Shown here one piece after another: positions 36,801 through 42,850 of a DNA stretch of 64,000 nucleotides. Under the pieces are notes generated by a model. The model did no database searches. It saw nothing but the letters and a program-made list of their open reading frames with translations, and was not told the DNA's origin. Position 1 is the first letter of the stretch, and each line of letters opens with the position of its first letter. The translations under genes and the position numbers were made by a program. The stretch is from NCBI GenBank assembly GCA_903855995.1, contig CAIOAN010000007.1, positions 62,001 to 126,000 of the forward strand, in the 5' to 3' direction. The DNA is from an uncultured Opitutia bacterium. Its GTDB lineage: Bacteria > Verrucomicrobiota > Verrucomicrobiia > Opitutales > UBA953.

Positions 36801-37092
36801 GTTCTATGGTATTTTGCTTCCTGAAATCCAGGAGATCTTGGGCGTCGGCGACAAGTCCGAGGAGTTCACGGCTACCGCGGCATTGGAGATTTTGGCTATC
36901 TTGAACCGATACAGGAAAGTTAACTTCTGGGCGGATGAAGACGCGCAGAAGCGCCTGGCGACCGCGCTGGATGAATACTTCTTCGAGACCCTGGCGCGAG
37001 ATCGCAACGTGAAGATCGACGTCCCACGCTTGGATCAGACTTACGAGTTGCTACTGAGCACCGCCCGCCGCCGATTCGGTAAAGATGGCTGA
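33808..37092 (+). CDS. hsdR: Type I restriction endonuclease subunit R
   Basis: The 1094-residue motor and nuclease subunit has an N-terminal PD-(D/E)xK nuclease (Asp157 and Glu171-x-Lys173 in DIVLLVNGIPFGVIENK), then a superfamily 2 translocase: Walker A HTQGSGKSLTM (Lys350), DEGH box (Asp446-His449), GFTGTPI, and the C-terminal helicase half with LLTGFDCPRNVAMYICKQMK and QAIARVNR. Full length and uninterrupted. It pumps DNA toward the bound enzyme and cuts unmodified DNA. It starts 13 bp after hsdS and overlaps the next gene by 8 bp. If hsdM is truly off, an active HsdR still needs the M/S complex, so restriction would also be off. Confidence 0.97.
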   Translation: MSNKRELSATTEKHVSQVPALALLSALGWEIVPQAESDVLRGSNTKVLFPEVAVDQLLRINRFTAKGREHSFDRSDAEEALRQLNPTSDRSLRLVDINRHTHETLILGATIVKTVEGDKKSHGMRYVDWDNPENNRFQATAEFSVMRNDGKNTNRCDIVLLVNGIPFGVIENKAPGVEMSKGAYQLIAYQAPDAIPSLFHTAQLLIAANKNDASYTSVGGSRKSYAKWREHHDEAALSKLVNQALPLEVENALFAQPLADARRFFKEQRAAGEISVTEQDRLIYGLCQKGRFLEFARIYSLFDDGDEGRRKIARHQQYFGVKAVVERISELGPDGARRGGVVWHTQGSGKSLTMVMLGVALSYEKKITNPRIVIVTDRTDLDDQISSTFKNCRKGVKKADSGAQLLKLIQSKTTDVITSVINKFESAMEHASDFRDDDPNIIVLVDEGHRTQHGSLAAQMRRLMPRACYIGFTGTPILRKDKETADRFGGIIHKYTIEDAVKDGAIVPLIYEGRLVAMHSKKDDLDAMFELISAGLTDLQKIDLKKKFTKMSVVGRTEPALYARAFDISEHFSKNWKGTGYKGQVVAPTKAAAIRMKELFEQFGQITSEVIISGPNQREGDEEVEGEGSPEDEDSVKVFWNQMMAKYGDEEKYNRQVIKAFKGEGGPDVIIVVSKLLTGFDCPRNVAMYICKQMKEENLLQAIARVNRNCEIARPGREIDHDDDTSADVKTNGYIYDYEGLLCELNTAMLNYRNLQGYDTKDIQGVVTPIVDEIRKLPALCAAVHDIFKAVKNKLDHEQLEQALRNDDTRKEFSDRLGRFAKTLAKALGSTQAYDIFKAEEIEKFKGDWKRFSNLRRSAALRYQDAVDMREFEPKLLQLLNNNMVADPARQIIKPVDMSNPVKFQEAVEEAGGSQSAKNEGRGRAMRRYLDGHLKHEDPALYRKFSEMLDESLAKYESGRIDAQELARQLEQLAKDILAGKREKPLPASIAGNGDAEAFYGILLPEIQEILGVGDKSEEFTATAALEILAILNRYRKVNFWADEDAQKRLATALDEYFFETLARDRNVKIDVPRLDQTYELLLSTARRRFGKDG

Positions 37093-37795
37093 AGCTCTGG
37101 TATTCACGCTCAAGGGTGAGTCCGTTCCGTTCACTATCAGGCGCTCGGATAGGAAGACTTATCGTGTCTCTGTGGACATCGATGGCTCTATCCGCCTGCT
37201 GGCCCCCCACCTTGCCTCTGATAAAAAGTGCGCAGCTTTTCTTCGGCAAAGCCGGCGCTGGATCGAGAGACAAAGGGCGGCGATGCTCAGACTGCCTAAG
37301 GCTCCCAAGCTGAAATATGTAGCCGGCGAATCCCACTTGTATCTAGGAAAGCCCAGGCGGCTTAAGACGCCATTAGCCTCCAAGGCATCGGTAAAGCTCG
37401 ATCGTTCACAGTTGATCGTATCTTCGCGCCAAGAGCCTGAGCCATCTGCCGTAAAGGCGGCGCTTGAAAAGTGGTATAGATTACAGGCTCTGGATGTATT
37501 TCAGGTGAGGCTCATGGCATGCCTGCAAAACAGTTGTTTCAACGAAGGAGACAGGCCTTCCGCCATCAGGATCAAGAAGCTCAAATCTAGCTGGGGGTCG
37601 ATGAGTCGCTCAGGCGTGCTCACGTTAAGCGCCGATCTCATTAAGGCTCCGATCGAGTGTATCGATTATGTGATCACACACGAGCTCTGCCATATCAGGA
37701 TTCCGAGCCATGGGCCCGATTTTTGGAAGGCACTCACACGGGCCATGCCTGATTGGAAGGCCCGCAGGAACACTCTCGAACAAATGCTAGGCTGA
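37085..37795 (+). CDS. YgjP-like (SprT/DUF45) zinc metallopeptidase
   Basis: The 236-residue protein ends with the zinc motif HELCH (His199-Glu200-His203) followed by IPSHGPDFWKALTRAMPDW, where the third His ligand lies. The N-terminal half (RRSDRKTYRVSVDIDGSIRL) and KKLKSSWGSMSRSGVLTLSA are typical of the DUF45/YgjP family. The gene overlaps hsdR by 8 bp, and this family is often found at the 3' end of type I operons. Its substrate is unknown; removal or turnover of the restriction complex is a guess. Confidence 0.9.
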   Translation: MAEALVFTLKGESVPFTIRRSDRKTYRVSVDIDGSIRLLAPHLASDKKCAAFLRQSRRWIERQRAAMLRLPKAPKLKYVAGESHLYLGKPRRLKTPLASKASVKLDRSQLIVSSRQEPEPSAVKAALEKWYRLQALDVFQVRLMACLQNSCFNEGDRPSAIRIKKLKSSWGSMSRSGVLTLSADLIKAPIECIDYVITHELCHIRIPSHGPDFWKALTRAMPDWKARRNTLEQMLG

Positions 37796-37839
37796 GGACC
37801 CGGCCGAATGCCCGGTCAGGTCGCACCATGGACGAACAC

Positions 37840-37931
37840 GGGGTCAGGCCGTACCTTTGGATTGCTGAACCGAAATTCGCCTAAATGACACGGTTTTTGG
37901 TTCAGGCTGCGGGTGGGTACGGCCTGACCCC
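37840..37931. repeat. Long inverted element, copy 1 (GGGGTCAGGCCGTACC arms)
   Basis: Perfect 16-bp arms at 37840-37855 and 37916-37931 enclose 60 bp that itself has an inner CTGAACC/GGTTCAG stem. Three more copies lie at 39252, 40317 and 41692. No coding sequence is inside. Confidence 0.9.
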
Positions 37932-37954
37932 ATGGGCCTTTCGCGGGGTGGGGC

Positions 37955-38100
37955 GCGACGGCGTCGCGACCGACGGTAGGGCGTGGCTCTCCGAGCCCGC
38001 CACAGAGATATGGGGCGGACAGCTCGGAGAGCCGTCCCTACCTGGGGTGCCGCCGGCTCTTTGGCTCGCCCCGATAGTCCATACTCGATACTCCATACTC
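37955..38100. repeat. Tagged palindromes and ATACTCN tract before the lyase gene
   Basis: GCGACGGCGTCGC lies at 37955-37967, tag GGTAGGG at 37975-37981, a 12-bp inverted repeat GGCTCTCCGAGC/GCTCGGAGAGCC at 37985-37996 and 38022-38033 ending in CCCTACC, and a three-unit ATACTCN tract at 38080-38100. The tract ends 15 bp before the polysaccharide-lyase start, so it takes the place of a normal 5' leader. Confidence 0.8.
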
Positions 38101-38115
38101 ACACCACCCACCCCC

Positions 38116-38982
38116 ATGCTTCGCTCGTTTGCCCTCCTCGTCATGGTCGTCGGCGCTTTCGCCGCGGACGCCCCGAAGGCCAAGTTCAAGGCCCCGTCGG
38201 CCGCGGAGGTTTTTGATCTGAAGACGCCGGTGATCTTCGCCGATGATTTCTCGGCGGGCATCTTTTCGAAGAAGTGGCATTTTTCCGAGAACGCCAACTA
38301 CGAGGTCGTCGTCCCGAATCCGGACCTGATCCAGATCGTCGACGCGCCGGATCTGCCGGGAAAGAAGGCCGTCCGCTTTTCGGTCGTGCGGGCCCCGGAT
38401 GTCTTCCGATCGGAGATTTCTTTGCCCCATGAGAACGGCTGGAACGAGCGCTGGTATGGCGAACGTGTGCTGATCCCCAAGGAGTGGGTGCGCGATCCGG
38501 CGAAGCCGGTCGACATCGTGATGCAATGGCATGGCATCCCCGGGAATTTCCGCGCCACCTATCCCAATTTGGAGATCTCGGTCAGCGACGACCGCTGGCT
38601 CATGCGCCAGAGTTTCGGCGATCCGAAGACCAAGCCGACCCGTCGGGAGACGAAGTTCGAGGACCGCGTCCAGCCGGGCGTCTGGACGGCCTGGGTCATC
38701 CACGCGAAGTGGTCGCCGAACGACGACGGCCTCATCCAGGTCTGGAAGGACGGCAAGCTGGTCGCCGACCTCAAAGGCCCGAACACGTACGGGACCATCG
38801 GGCTGGAGTATACGCCGTATATGAAGACCGGTATCTATCATCCTGAGTGGCATGTCTCTCAAGAGGGCGTGAGGCGCCGCTTTGATGCCGATAAGCCTGT
38901 CGCCACGCACAAGATCGTCTACATCACCGACCTTAAGGTCGGTGACGCGCGCGCGAAGTTCGAGGACGTGGTGCCGAAGTGA
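38116..38982 (+). CDS. Secreted polysaccharide-lyase-like protein
   Basis: ATG 38116 gives a signal peptide (MLRSFALLVMVVGAFAADAP); the frame is open farther upstream only through repeats. The 288-residue protein has the beta-jelly-roll pattern of the heparin-lyase-like Polysacc_lyase family: VIFADDFSAGIFSKKWHFSE, then SEISLPHENGWNERWYGERV, VMQWHGIP, and WTAWVIHAKWSPNDDGLIQV with a terminal KTGIYHPEW. Conserved residues of the groove (QWHG, KTGIY) are present. Substrate is unknown; glucuronan and alginate are family options. It is a lone gene between repeat arrays. Confidence 0.8.
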   Translation: MLRSFALLVMVVGAFAADAPKAKFKAPSAAEVFDLKTPVIFADDFSAGIFSKKWHFSENANYEVVVPNPDLIQIVDAPDLPGKKAVRFSVVRAPDVFRSEISLPHENGWNERWYGERVLIPKEWVRDPAKPVDIVMQWHGIPGNFRATYPNLEISVSDDRWLMRQSFGDPKTKPTRRETKFEDRVQPGVWTAWVIHAKWSPNDDGLIQVWKDGKLVADLKGPNTYGTIGLEYTPYMKTGIYHPEWHVSQEGVRRRFDADKPVATHKIVYITDLKVGDARAKFEDVVPK

Positions 38983-38984
38983 GC

Positions 38985-39231
38985 GCGGCCAAAGGCCGCA
39001 AGGGGGAACTTGGCGCAAAGCGCCAAGAGGGGACACGCTGGCATGGGGACACGTGGACAAGGGGGAGACACATGAGGCACAGAGGCTCGGAGGCTCAGTG
39101 GATCAGAACGATGCAGTGTTAGGTGACCGGTTGACCAGGGAGACAATGTTCGAGGACCGACAGCATCGTCCCCGTGTCACCGTTACTCGTGCCCACATGT
39201 CCCCGCGCGGCTTCGCCGCGCCCCTACCTCG
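38985..39231. repeat. Repeat array with a composite block
   Basis: The 470-bp gap 38983-39452 has no gene. It contains GCGGCCAAAGGCCGC (38985-38999), CTTGGCGCAAAGCGCCAAG (39008-39026), a block with ACACGTGGACAAGGGGGAGA and GAGGCACAGAGGCTCGGAGG (39047-39100) that is repeated at 40600 and 41900, and GCGCGGCTTCGCCGCGC followed by CCCTACC (39205-39228). Confidence 0.8.
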
Positions 39232-39251
39232 ACGCCGCAGGGGCCGAACAC

Positions 39252-39343
39252 GGGGTCAGGCCGTACCCTGGTTTAGGGTGTAACAAAAAACGCCTGAAAT
39301 ACGCGAATCTAGTTACGCTTACTTTAGGGTACGGCCTGACCCC
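39252..39343. repeat. Long inverted element, copy 2
   Basis: 17-bp arms GGGGTCAGGCCGTACCC (39252-39268) and their complement (39327-39343) flank about 58 bp. The inner segment (TTTAGGGTGTAAC, AAATACGCGAATCTAGTTA) is nearly the same as in copy 3, so these two copies are recent relatives. Confidence 0.9.
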
Positions 39344-39452
39344 ATTATGCATCGACCCCTCATTGCTACATAGCCTTACAATCCAGATCTAGACCATTAG
39401 GATGAGCCCGAACCCTTGTTGGGCCTCCCTCGGCCCGGAGTGATGGCGCGAG

Positions 39453-40235
39453 TCACTCCTGGAATGTCCGAAGGATCAGAGGGGCGAGCTCTTCGGCGAC
39501 TTCCGGGGGCCAGGCTTTGAGCTCCTCGGTGAGATGTCCCAAGGCCGCAAGGATGCTGAATCGAGGAGTCGACTTTCCTTTCAGGACGAAATCCAGGTCA
39601 TCGGGATTATCTGCATAATCCTTCCTCAATATCGCCTGATCGTCCGCTAAACGCTGAAATAAACCGCGGAATGATTTTAGTGGGTCTGGGTTGGTTGAGC
39701 CGGGTTGCTTGGCGAGTCGTAAGGCCCATCGCGAAATCATATCCTCTACGACCATATGCTCGGTCCGTCTATCGCGATATGCACCCGTGCCTCCGCCAAC
39801 AGCACAATACTCTGCCTCAGACCAGTTGAGCTCAGTCAAAATCACGCGGAGCTTGGCGACGCGATCCCGATGTTCGCTTGGTGCCCCCTTGAGCAGATGT
39901 GCCGTGAGCAAAGCCTGTGCGTCGATGTAGCGATTCGCATAGGACTCGACCTGGTAGCCGCCAAGGTATGGTTCGCCGTAGCGCTCGTGCAGCATCACGA
40001 TGGCAAGCAGATGCTCCGTAGCACTCGCGGGATAATTGGTGTCTATGCCGGACAAGAAGCGGGAGGCCTCCTGCTCCAGCCCAGGATCCCGGACCACATC
40101 AACGTAATCTATCTCAGCCAGTGGTGCGCTCTGACGGACCGGCGTCTTACCGGCGGCCCACGGCGACCATGCGTGCAACAGGAACCCGCTCGCGAACCCA
40201 CCCAACACGAGCATCAGACGCCAAGGTAAAGACAT
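39453..40235 (-). CDS. Membrane-anchored protein of unknown function
   Basis: The 260-residue protein has one N-terminal hydrophobic segment (MSLPWRLMLVLGGFASGFLL) acting as signal or anchor; the rest is soluble and helical (TEHLLAIVMLHERYGEPYLG, AYRDRRTEHMVVEDMISRWA, SILAALGHLTEELKAWPPEV). No family recognised. Both flanks are inverted elements (copies 2 and 3), so it may have been carried in with them, but codon use is not clearly foreign. Confidence 0.65.
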   Translation of the reverse strand: MSLPWRLMLVLGGFASGFLLHAWSPWAAGKTPVRQSAPLAEIDYVDVVRDPGLEQEASRFLSGIDTNYPASATEHLLAIVMLHERYGEPYLGGYQVESYANRYIDAQALLTAHLLKGAPSEHRDRVAKLRVILTELNWSEAEYCAVGGGTGAYRDRRTEHMVVEDMISRWALRLAKQPGSTNPDPLKSFRGLFQRLADDQAILRKDYADNPDDLDFVLKGKSTPRFSILAALGHLTEELKAWPPEVAEELAPLILRTFQE

Positions 40236-40316
40236 TCTACAATTAAATCCACCGACCCGTGTCGGTGCAAATTTAAAAGGCCACGGCTCTCCCCATCACC
40301 TTGGGGGGCCGAGCAC

Positions 40317-40407
40317 GGGGTCAGGCCGTACCCTGGTTTAGGGTGTAACTAAAAACGCCTTAAATACGCGAATCTAGTTATGCCCACGTTAGGGTACGGC
40401 CTGACCC
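40317..40407. repeat. Long inverted element, copy 3
   Basis: Arms at 40317-40333 and 40392-40407 match copy 2, as does the inner sequence apart from a few substitutions (for example AACTAAAAACGCCTTAAATA). Confidence 0.9.
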
Positions 40408-40449
40408 TATTGTCGCGAGCGGATAGGGACGTGATCATATCGCGTCGGC

Positions 40450-40730
40450 GGTCGAGCAGGGCCGCTCGACCCTACCTTGCGCGGCGGAGCCGCGAGGGGG
40501 CACGTTGACACGGGGATGTAGTTAGTTGACCAGTTGATTAGTTGGCCGGTTGACAAGGGAGACACGCTAGCTGGCAGGCTGGCAAGGTGACACGTTGGCA
40601 AGGGGTGCAAACGCAGAGGCCCAGAGGCTCAGTGGACCAGAAGCGGCATCGTTTCGGGCGGCGGGCGAGAAACTTGAAGTCGCAATTTGCGACTTCAAAG
40701 GGAGAGGTAGGGCTGACCGGCCTGGTCAGC
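40450..40730. repeat. Repeat array with composite block, copy 2
   Basis: The array holds GGTCGAGC/GCTCGACC ending in CCTACC (40450-40476), a GCGCGGCGGAGCCGCG hairpin (about 40480), a tract of TTGACCRGTTG-like repeats (40520-40555), the block GAGGCCCAGAGGCTCAGTGG (about 40615), a 25-bp palindrome made of GAAGTCGCAA and TTGCGACTTC (40674-40698), then tag GGTAGGG (40706-40712) and GCTGACCGGCCTGGTCAGC. The remaining 170 bp up to the terminator hold no recognised gene. Confidence 0.82.
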
Positions 40731-40907
40731 TGCGCATGACACATTCCCCTTAGGTTTGTCGCATTGAGCCGCAGGTCACGCGTGGCATCGTCGCGGCGTG
40801 CCGACTTTCCGCTTACGTGAAAAATCTTGCCGTGCGGCTTCCAGGGGCTTTCACTTTCATCTTCCTCCCTGTGGGTATGCTGGACTTAGTGCCACGCCCC
40901 CACAGCC

Positions 40908-40940
40908 CCCCGCGGGTTACGATCCGCGGGGTTTTTCTTT
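40908..40940 (+). terminator. Strong intrinsic terminator with no gene upstream
   Basis: An 8-bp perfect stem (CCCCGCGG / CCGCGGGG) with loop GTTACGAT is followed by TTTTTCTTT. It lies 16 bp before the NYN gene; the nearest upstream + strand gene ends near 38982. It may end an unannotated short RNA (see findings). Confidence 0.8.
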
Positions 40941-40955
40941 TGCGGGGCTTGCGGC

Positions 40956-41633
40956 ATGAGTCCGCGTGTTGGTTTCTTCGTGGATGGCTTCAACTTGTAC
41001 CACAGTGTCACCAAGGTCGCCCAAGAGACTTCCGATGAATCGGTCAAGTGGTTGGACCTGCAGGGCTTGGCCCTTGGTATCCTGCCGTTGATCAGCCCGA
41101 CGGCTTCCTTGGCCTCAATTCACTATTTCACGGCCTTACCCGAGCATCTGTACTTAAGCGACCCGGGGAGGCTCCAGCGGCATCGGACGTACTTGCGTGC
41201 GATTACGGCCCACGGAAGCCTGCGACCTTCCATTATCCTCGGTCGGATTGCCCAGCAACAGGTGCAGGTGAGGACAGCGTCAGGCGAAATCACGGGGAGC
41301 ATCTGGCGAGAGAAGGGAACAGACGTGGCCCTCGCGATGGCCTTGCTGCGAGAGGCGAGCAAAGGCGACATGGATGAAGCTGTCATTGTTTCAGGAGATG
41401 CGGACTATCTCCCGGCGGTGAAGGTATTTCGAGAGATGTATCCGGATATCGGCCTTCGCTTCGCCTTCCCGCGTGGCCGGGCGAGCAAGGAGCTGCTCCG
41501 CGAGGCGCCAAACTCGTTCACGCTGACCTCGGCTGCTTATCTGTCCCATCGATTATCTGAGCGGATCCGCCTGCCGAGCGGCAAGTTCCTGCACTGTCCG
41601 GCGGAGTGGAGACGAAAGCCCCCTATGTCGTGA
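40956..41633 (+). CDS. NYN-domain (PIN-like) ribonuclease
   Basis: The 225-residue protein has all family motifs: N-terminal VGFFVDGFNLYHS, GTDVALAMALLREASKGDMD in the middle, and VSGDADYLPAVKVFREMYPD, giving the acidic residues of the metal-dependent PIN-like fold. NYN proteins act on RNA or serve as toxins/defence nucleases. No antitoxin is adjacent; repeat arrays lie on both sides. The start 16 bp after a terminator hairpin implies a promoter inside or overlapping that hairpin, or attenuation. Confidence 0.88.
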   Translation: MSPRVGFFVDGFNLYHSVTKVAQETSDESVKWLDLQGLALGILPLISPTASLASIHYFTALPEHLYLSDPGRLQRHRTYLRAITAHGSLRPSIILGRIAQQQVQVRTASGEITGSIWREKGTDVALAMALLREASKGDMDEAVIVSGDADYLPAVKVFREMYPDIGLRFAFPRGRASKELLREAPNSFTLTSAAYLSHRLSERIRLPSGKFLHCPAEWRRKPPMS

Positions 41634-41691
41634 CGCGGTCCCGACCCTACCTACGCGGCGCGCCGAACATGGGGTCAGGCAGGCCGAACAC

Positions 41692-41784
41692 GGGGTCAGG
41701 CCGTACCTTTTGAGTGCTGAACCAAAACTCGCGTGAAAGGAGCGAATTTCGGTGCAGGTGATTTCCAGGTATGGCCTGACCTCA
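41692..41784. repeat. Long inverted element, copy 4, diverged
   Basis: The left arm GGGGTCAGGCCGTACC is at 41692-41707 and a diverged right arm (GGTATGGCCTGACCTCA) at 41768-41784. An extra partial left arm (GGGGTCAGGC) lies at 41671. The inner part, with GAGTGCTGAACC, resembles copy 1 rather than copies 2 and 3. Confidence 0.85.
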
Positions 41785-41796
41785 TTGGCGCGTGCG

Positions 41797-42067
41797 GGTA
41801 GGGGCGTGATGACATCGCGTCCGCGGTCGAGTTGATTAGGACAGCACGTGGTGCTGTCCCTACCTGCGCGGCGAAGCCGCGAGGGGGGCACGTGGGCACG
41901 GGGGCACGTGGGCAAGGGGGAGACATAAGAGGCACAGAGGCTCGGAGGCTCAGTGGACCAGAAGAGGCATCGTTTCAGGCGGAGGGCGGGAAACTTGAAG
42001 TCGCAATTTGCGACTTCAAGAGGGGGAGGTAGAGGCAACTAGGGCAGCACGCGGTGCTGCCCCTACC
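41797..42067. repeat. Repeat array with composite block, copy 3
   Basis: Contents: tag (41797-41803) plus GCGTGATGACATCGCGT; GGACAGCACGTGGTGCTGTCC ended by CCCTACC (41839-41864); GCGCGGCGAAGCCGCG (41866-41881); GAGGCACAGAGGCTCGGAGG (41930-41949); the 25-bp GAAGTCGCAA/TTGCGACTTC palindrome (41995-42019); and GGCAGCACGCGGTGCTGCC plus CCCTACC (42043-42067). No gene is seen in 41634-42111. Confidence 0.85.
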
Positions 42068-42111
42068 TCGAGACAACTTGACGGCAGGGATTCGATATAC
42101 TCGCTACACGC

Positions 42112-42420
42112 ATGAGCTCCTATCGCCATATCGTGATCTTTCAGTTCAAGGCCGATGCTTCGGCGGAGAAGGTCCGCGGGGTGGTCGAGGCATTTAAGGC
42201 GCTACCGGGCAAGCTGCCGGCGATCCAGGCTTTCGAGTGGGGCACAAATGTGAGCCCGGAAGGATTGGACCAGGGCTTCACCCATATCTTTACGCTGACG
42301 TTCGCCTCAAAGGAAGCGCTGGAGAAGCAGTATCTCCACGAGCCTGCGCATCAGGAGTTTGTCGCCCTCTTGCCCGACATACTCGAGAAAGTACTCGTCG
42401 TTGATTACGTCGGGCAGTGA
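42112..42420 (+). CDS. Dabb-domain protein, second copy
   Basis: The 102-residue protein shows the Dabb pattern: MSSYRHIVIFQFKADASAEK, then FEWGTNVSPEGLDQGFTHIF, TLTFASKEALEKQYLHEPAH and a closing VLVVDYVG strand. It resembles DABB proteins of the A/B-barrel type more than the copy at 18784 does. No enzymatic function can be assigned. It starts 45 bp after a tagged palindrome and ends just before an ATACTCN tract. Confidence 0.9.
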   Translation: MSSYRHIVIFQFKADASAEKVRGVVEAFKALPGKLPAIQAFEWGTNVSPEGLDQGFTHIFTLTFASKEALEKQYLHEPAHQEFVALLPDILEKVLVVDYVGQ

Positions 42421-42430
42421 GGGCGACGAA

Positions 42431-42714
42431 AGTATGGAGTATCGAGTATAGAGTATAGGGCGCGGCGGAGCCGCGTGCAAAAGTGCAAAGGTGGAGGCAT
42501 CCGTTTCGGGTGGCGGGTGGCAGCCCCGGGTGGCAGGTGGCGGAACGAGTCAGCGTTAGTTGACCGGTTGACCAGCTGGCCAGTTGACAAGGGAGACACG
42601 TTTCCTGGTTGGGCGGGCGGGAAACTTGCAGTAGCAATTTGCGACTTCAAAGGAAGAGGTAGGGCTGACCGGCCCGGTCAGGCGCGCGGTCGAGCAGGGC
42701 CGCTCGACCCTACC
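42431..42714. repeat. ATACTCN tract and repeat array with composite block, copy 4
   Basis: GAGTATN-type tract (42433-42458), GCGCGGCGGAGCCGCG (42459-42474), TTGACCNGTTG-like tract (42555-42588), a diverged GTAGCAATTTGCGACTTC palindrome (about 42630), tag (42658-42664) plus CTGACCGGCCCGGTCAG, and GGTCGAGC/GCTCGACC with CCTACC (42688-42714). Confidence 0.8.
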
Positions 42715-42721
42715 TCAATAC

Positions 42722-42817
42722 ATGGATGCACTATTCAATCATCAAGCGGAGCAGCGGGCTTTAATCGATGCAGTCATCGATTCAGTCATCACTTCTGCAC
42801 AATATATTCGCTCTTAG
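42722..42817 (+). CDS. Possible 31-residue small ORF before yeiH-like gene
   Basis: ATG 42722 opens a 31-codon frame ending in TAG; the product includes MDALFNHQAEQRALIDAVID and is predicted to be one amphipathic helix. The segment is clearly AT-richer than the surrounding repeats and lies 33 bp before the YeiH-like gene. It may be a small protein, a leader peptide or the remnant of a lost gene. No Shine-Dalgarno is seen. Confidence 0.3.
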   Translation: MDALFNHQAEQRALIDAVIDSVITSAQYIRS

Positions 42818-42850
42818 TTTTGAAATGCTTGGAATGACGCCACTACCCCC

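Noticed and set aside
37885-38115. N-terminal extension of the polysaccharide lyase
   Set aside because: The extension is translated repeats and tandem units; the ATG at 38116 gives a proper signal peptide.
40817-41038. Short + strand frame before and into the NYN gene
   Set aside because: It runs through a strong terminator hairpin and overlaps the NYN gene in another frame.
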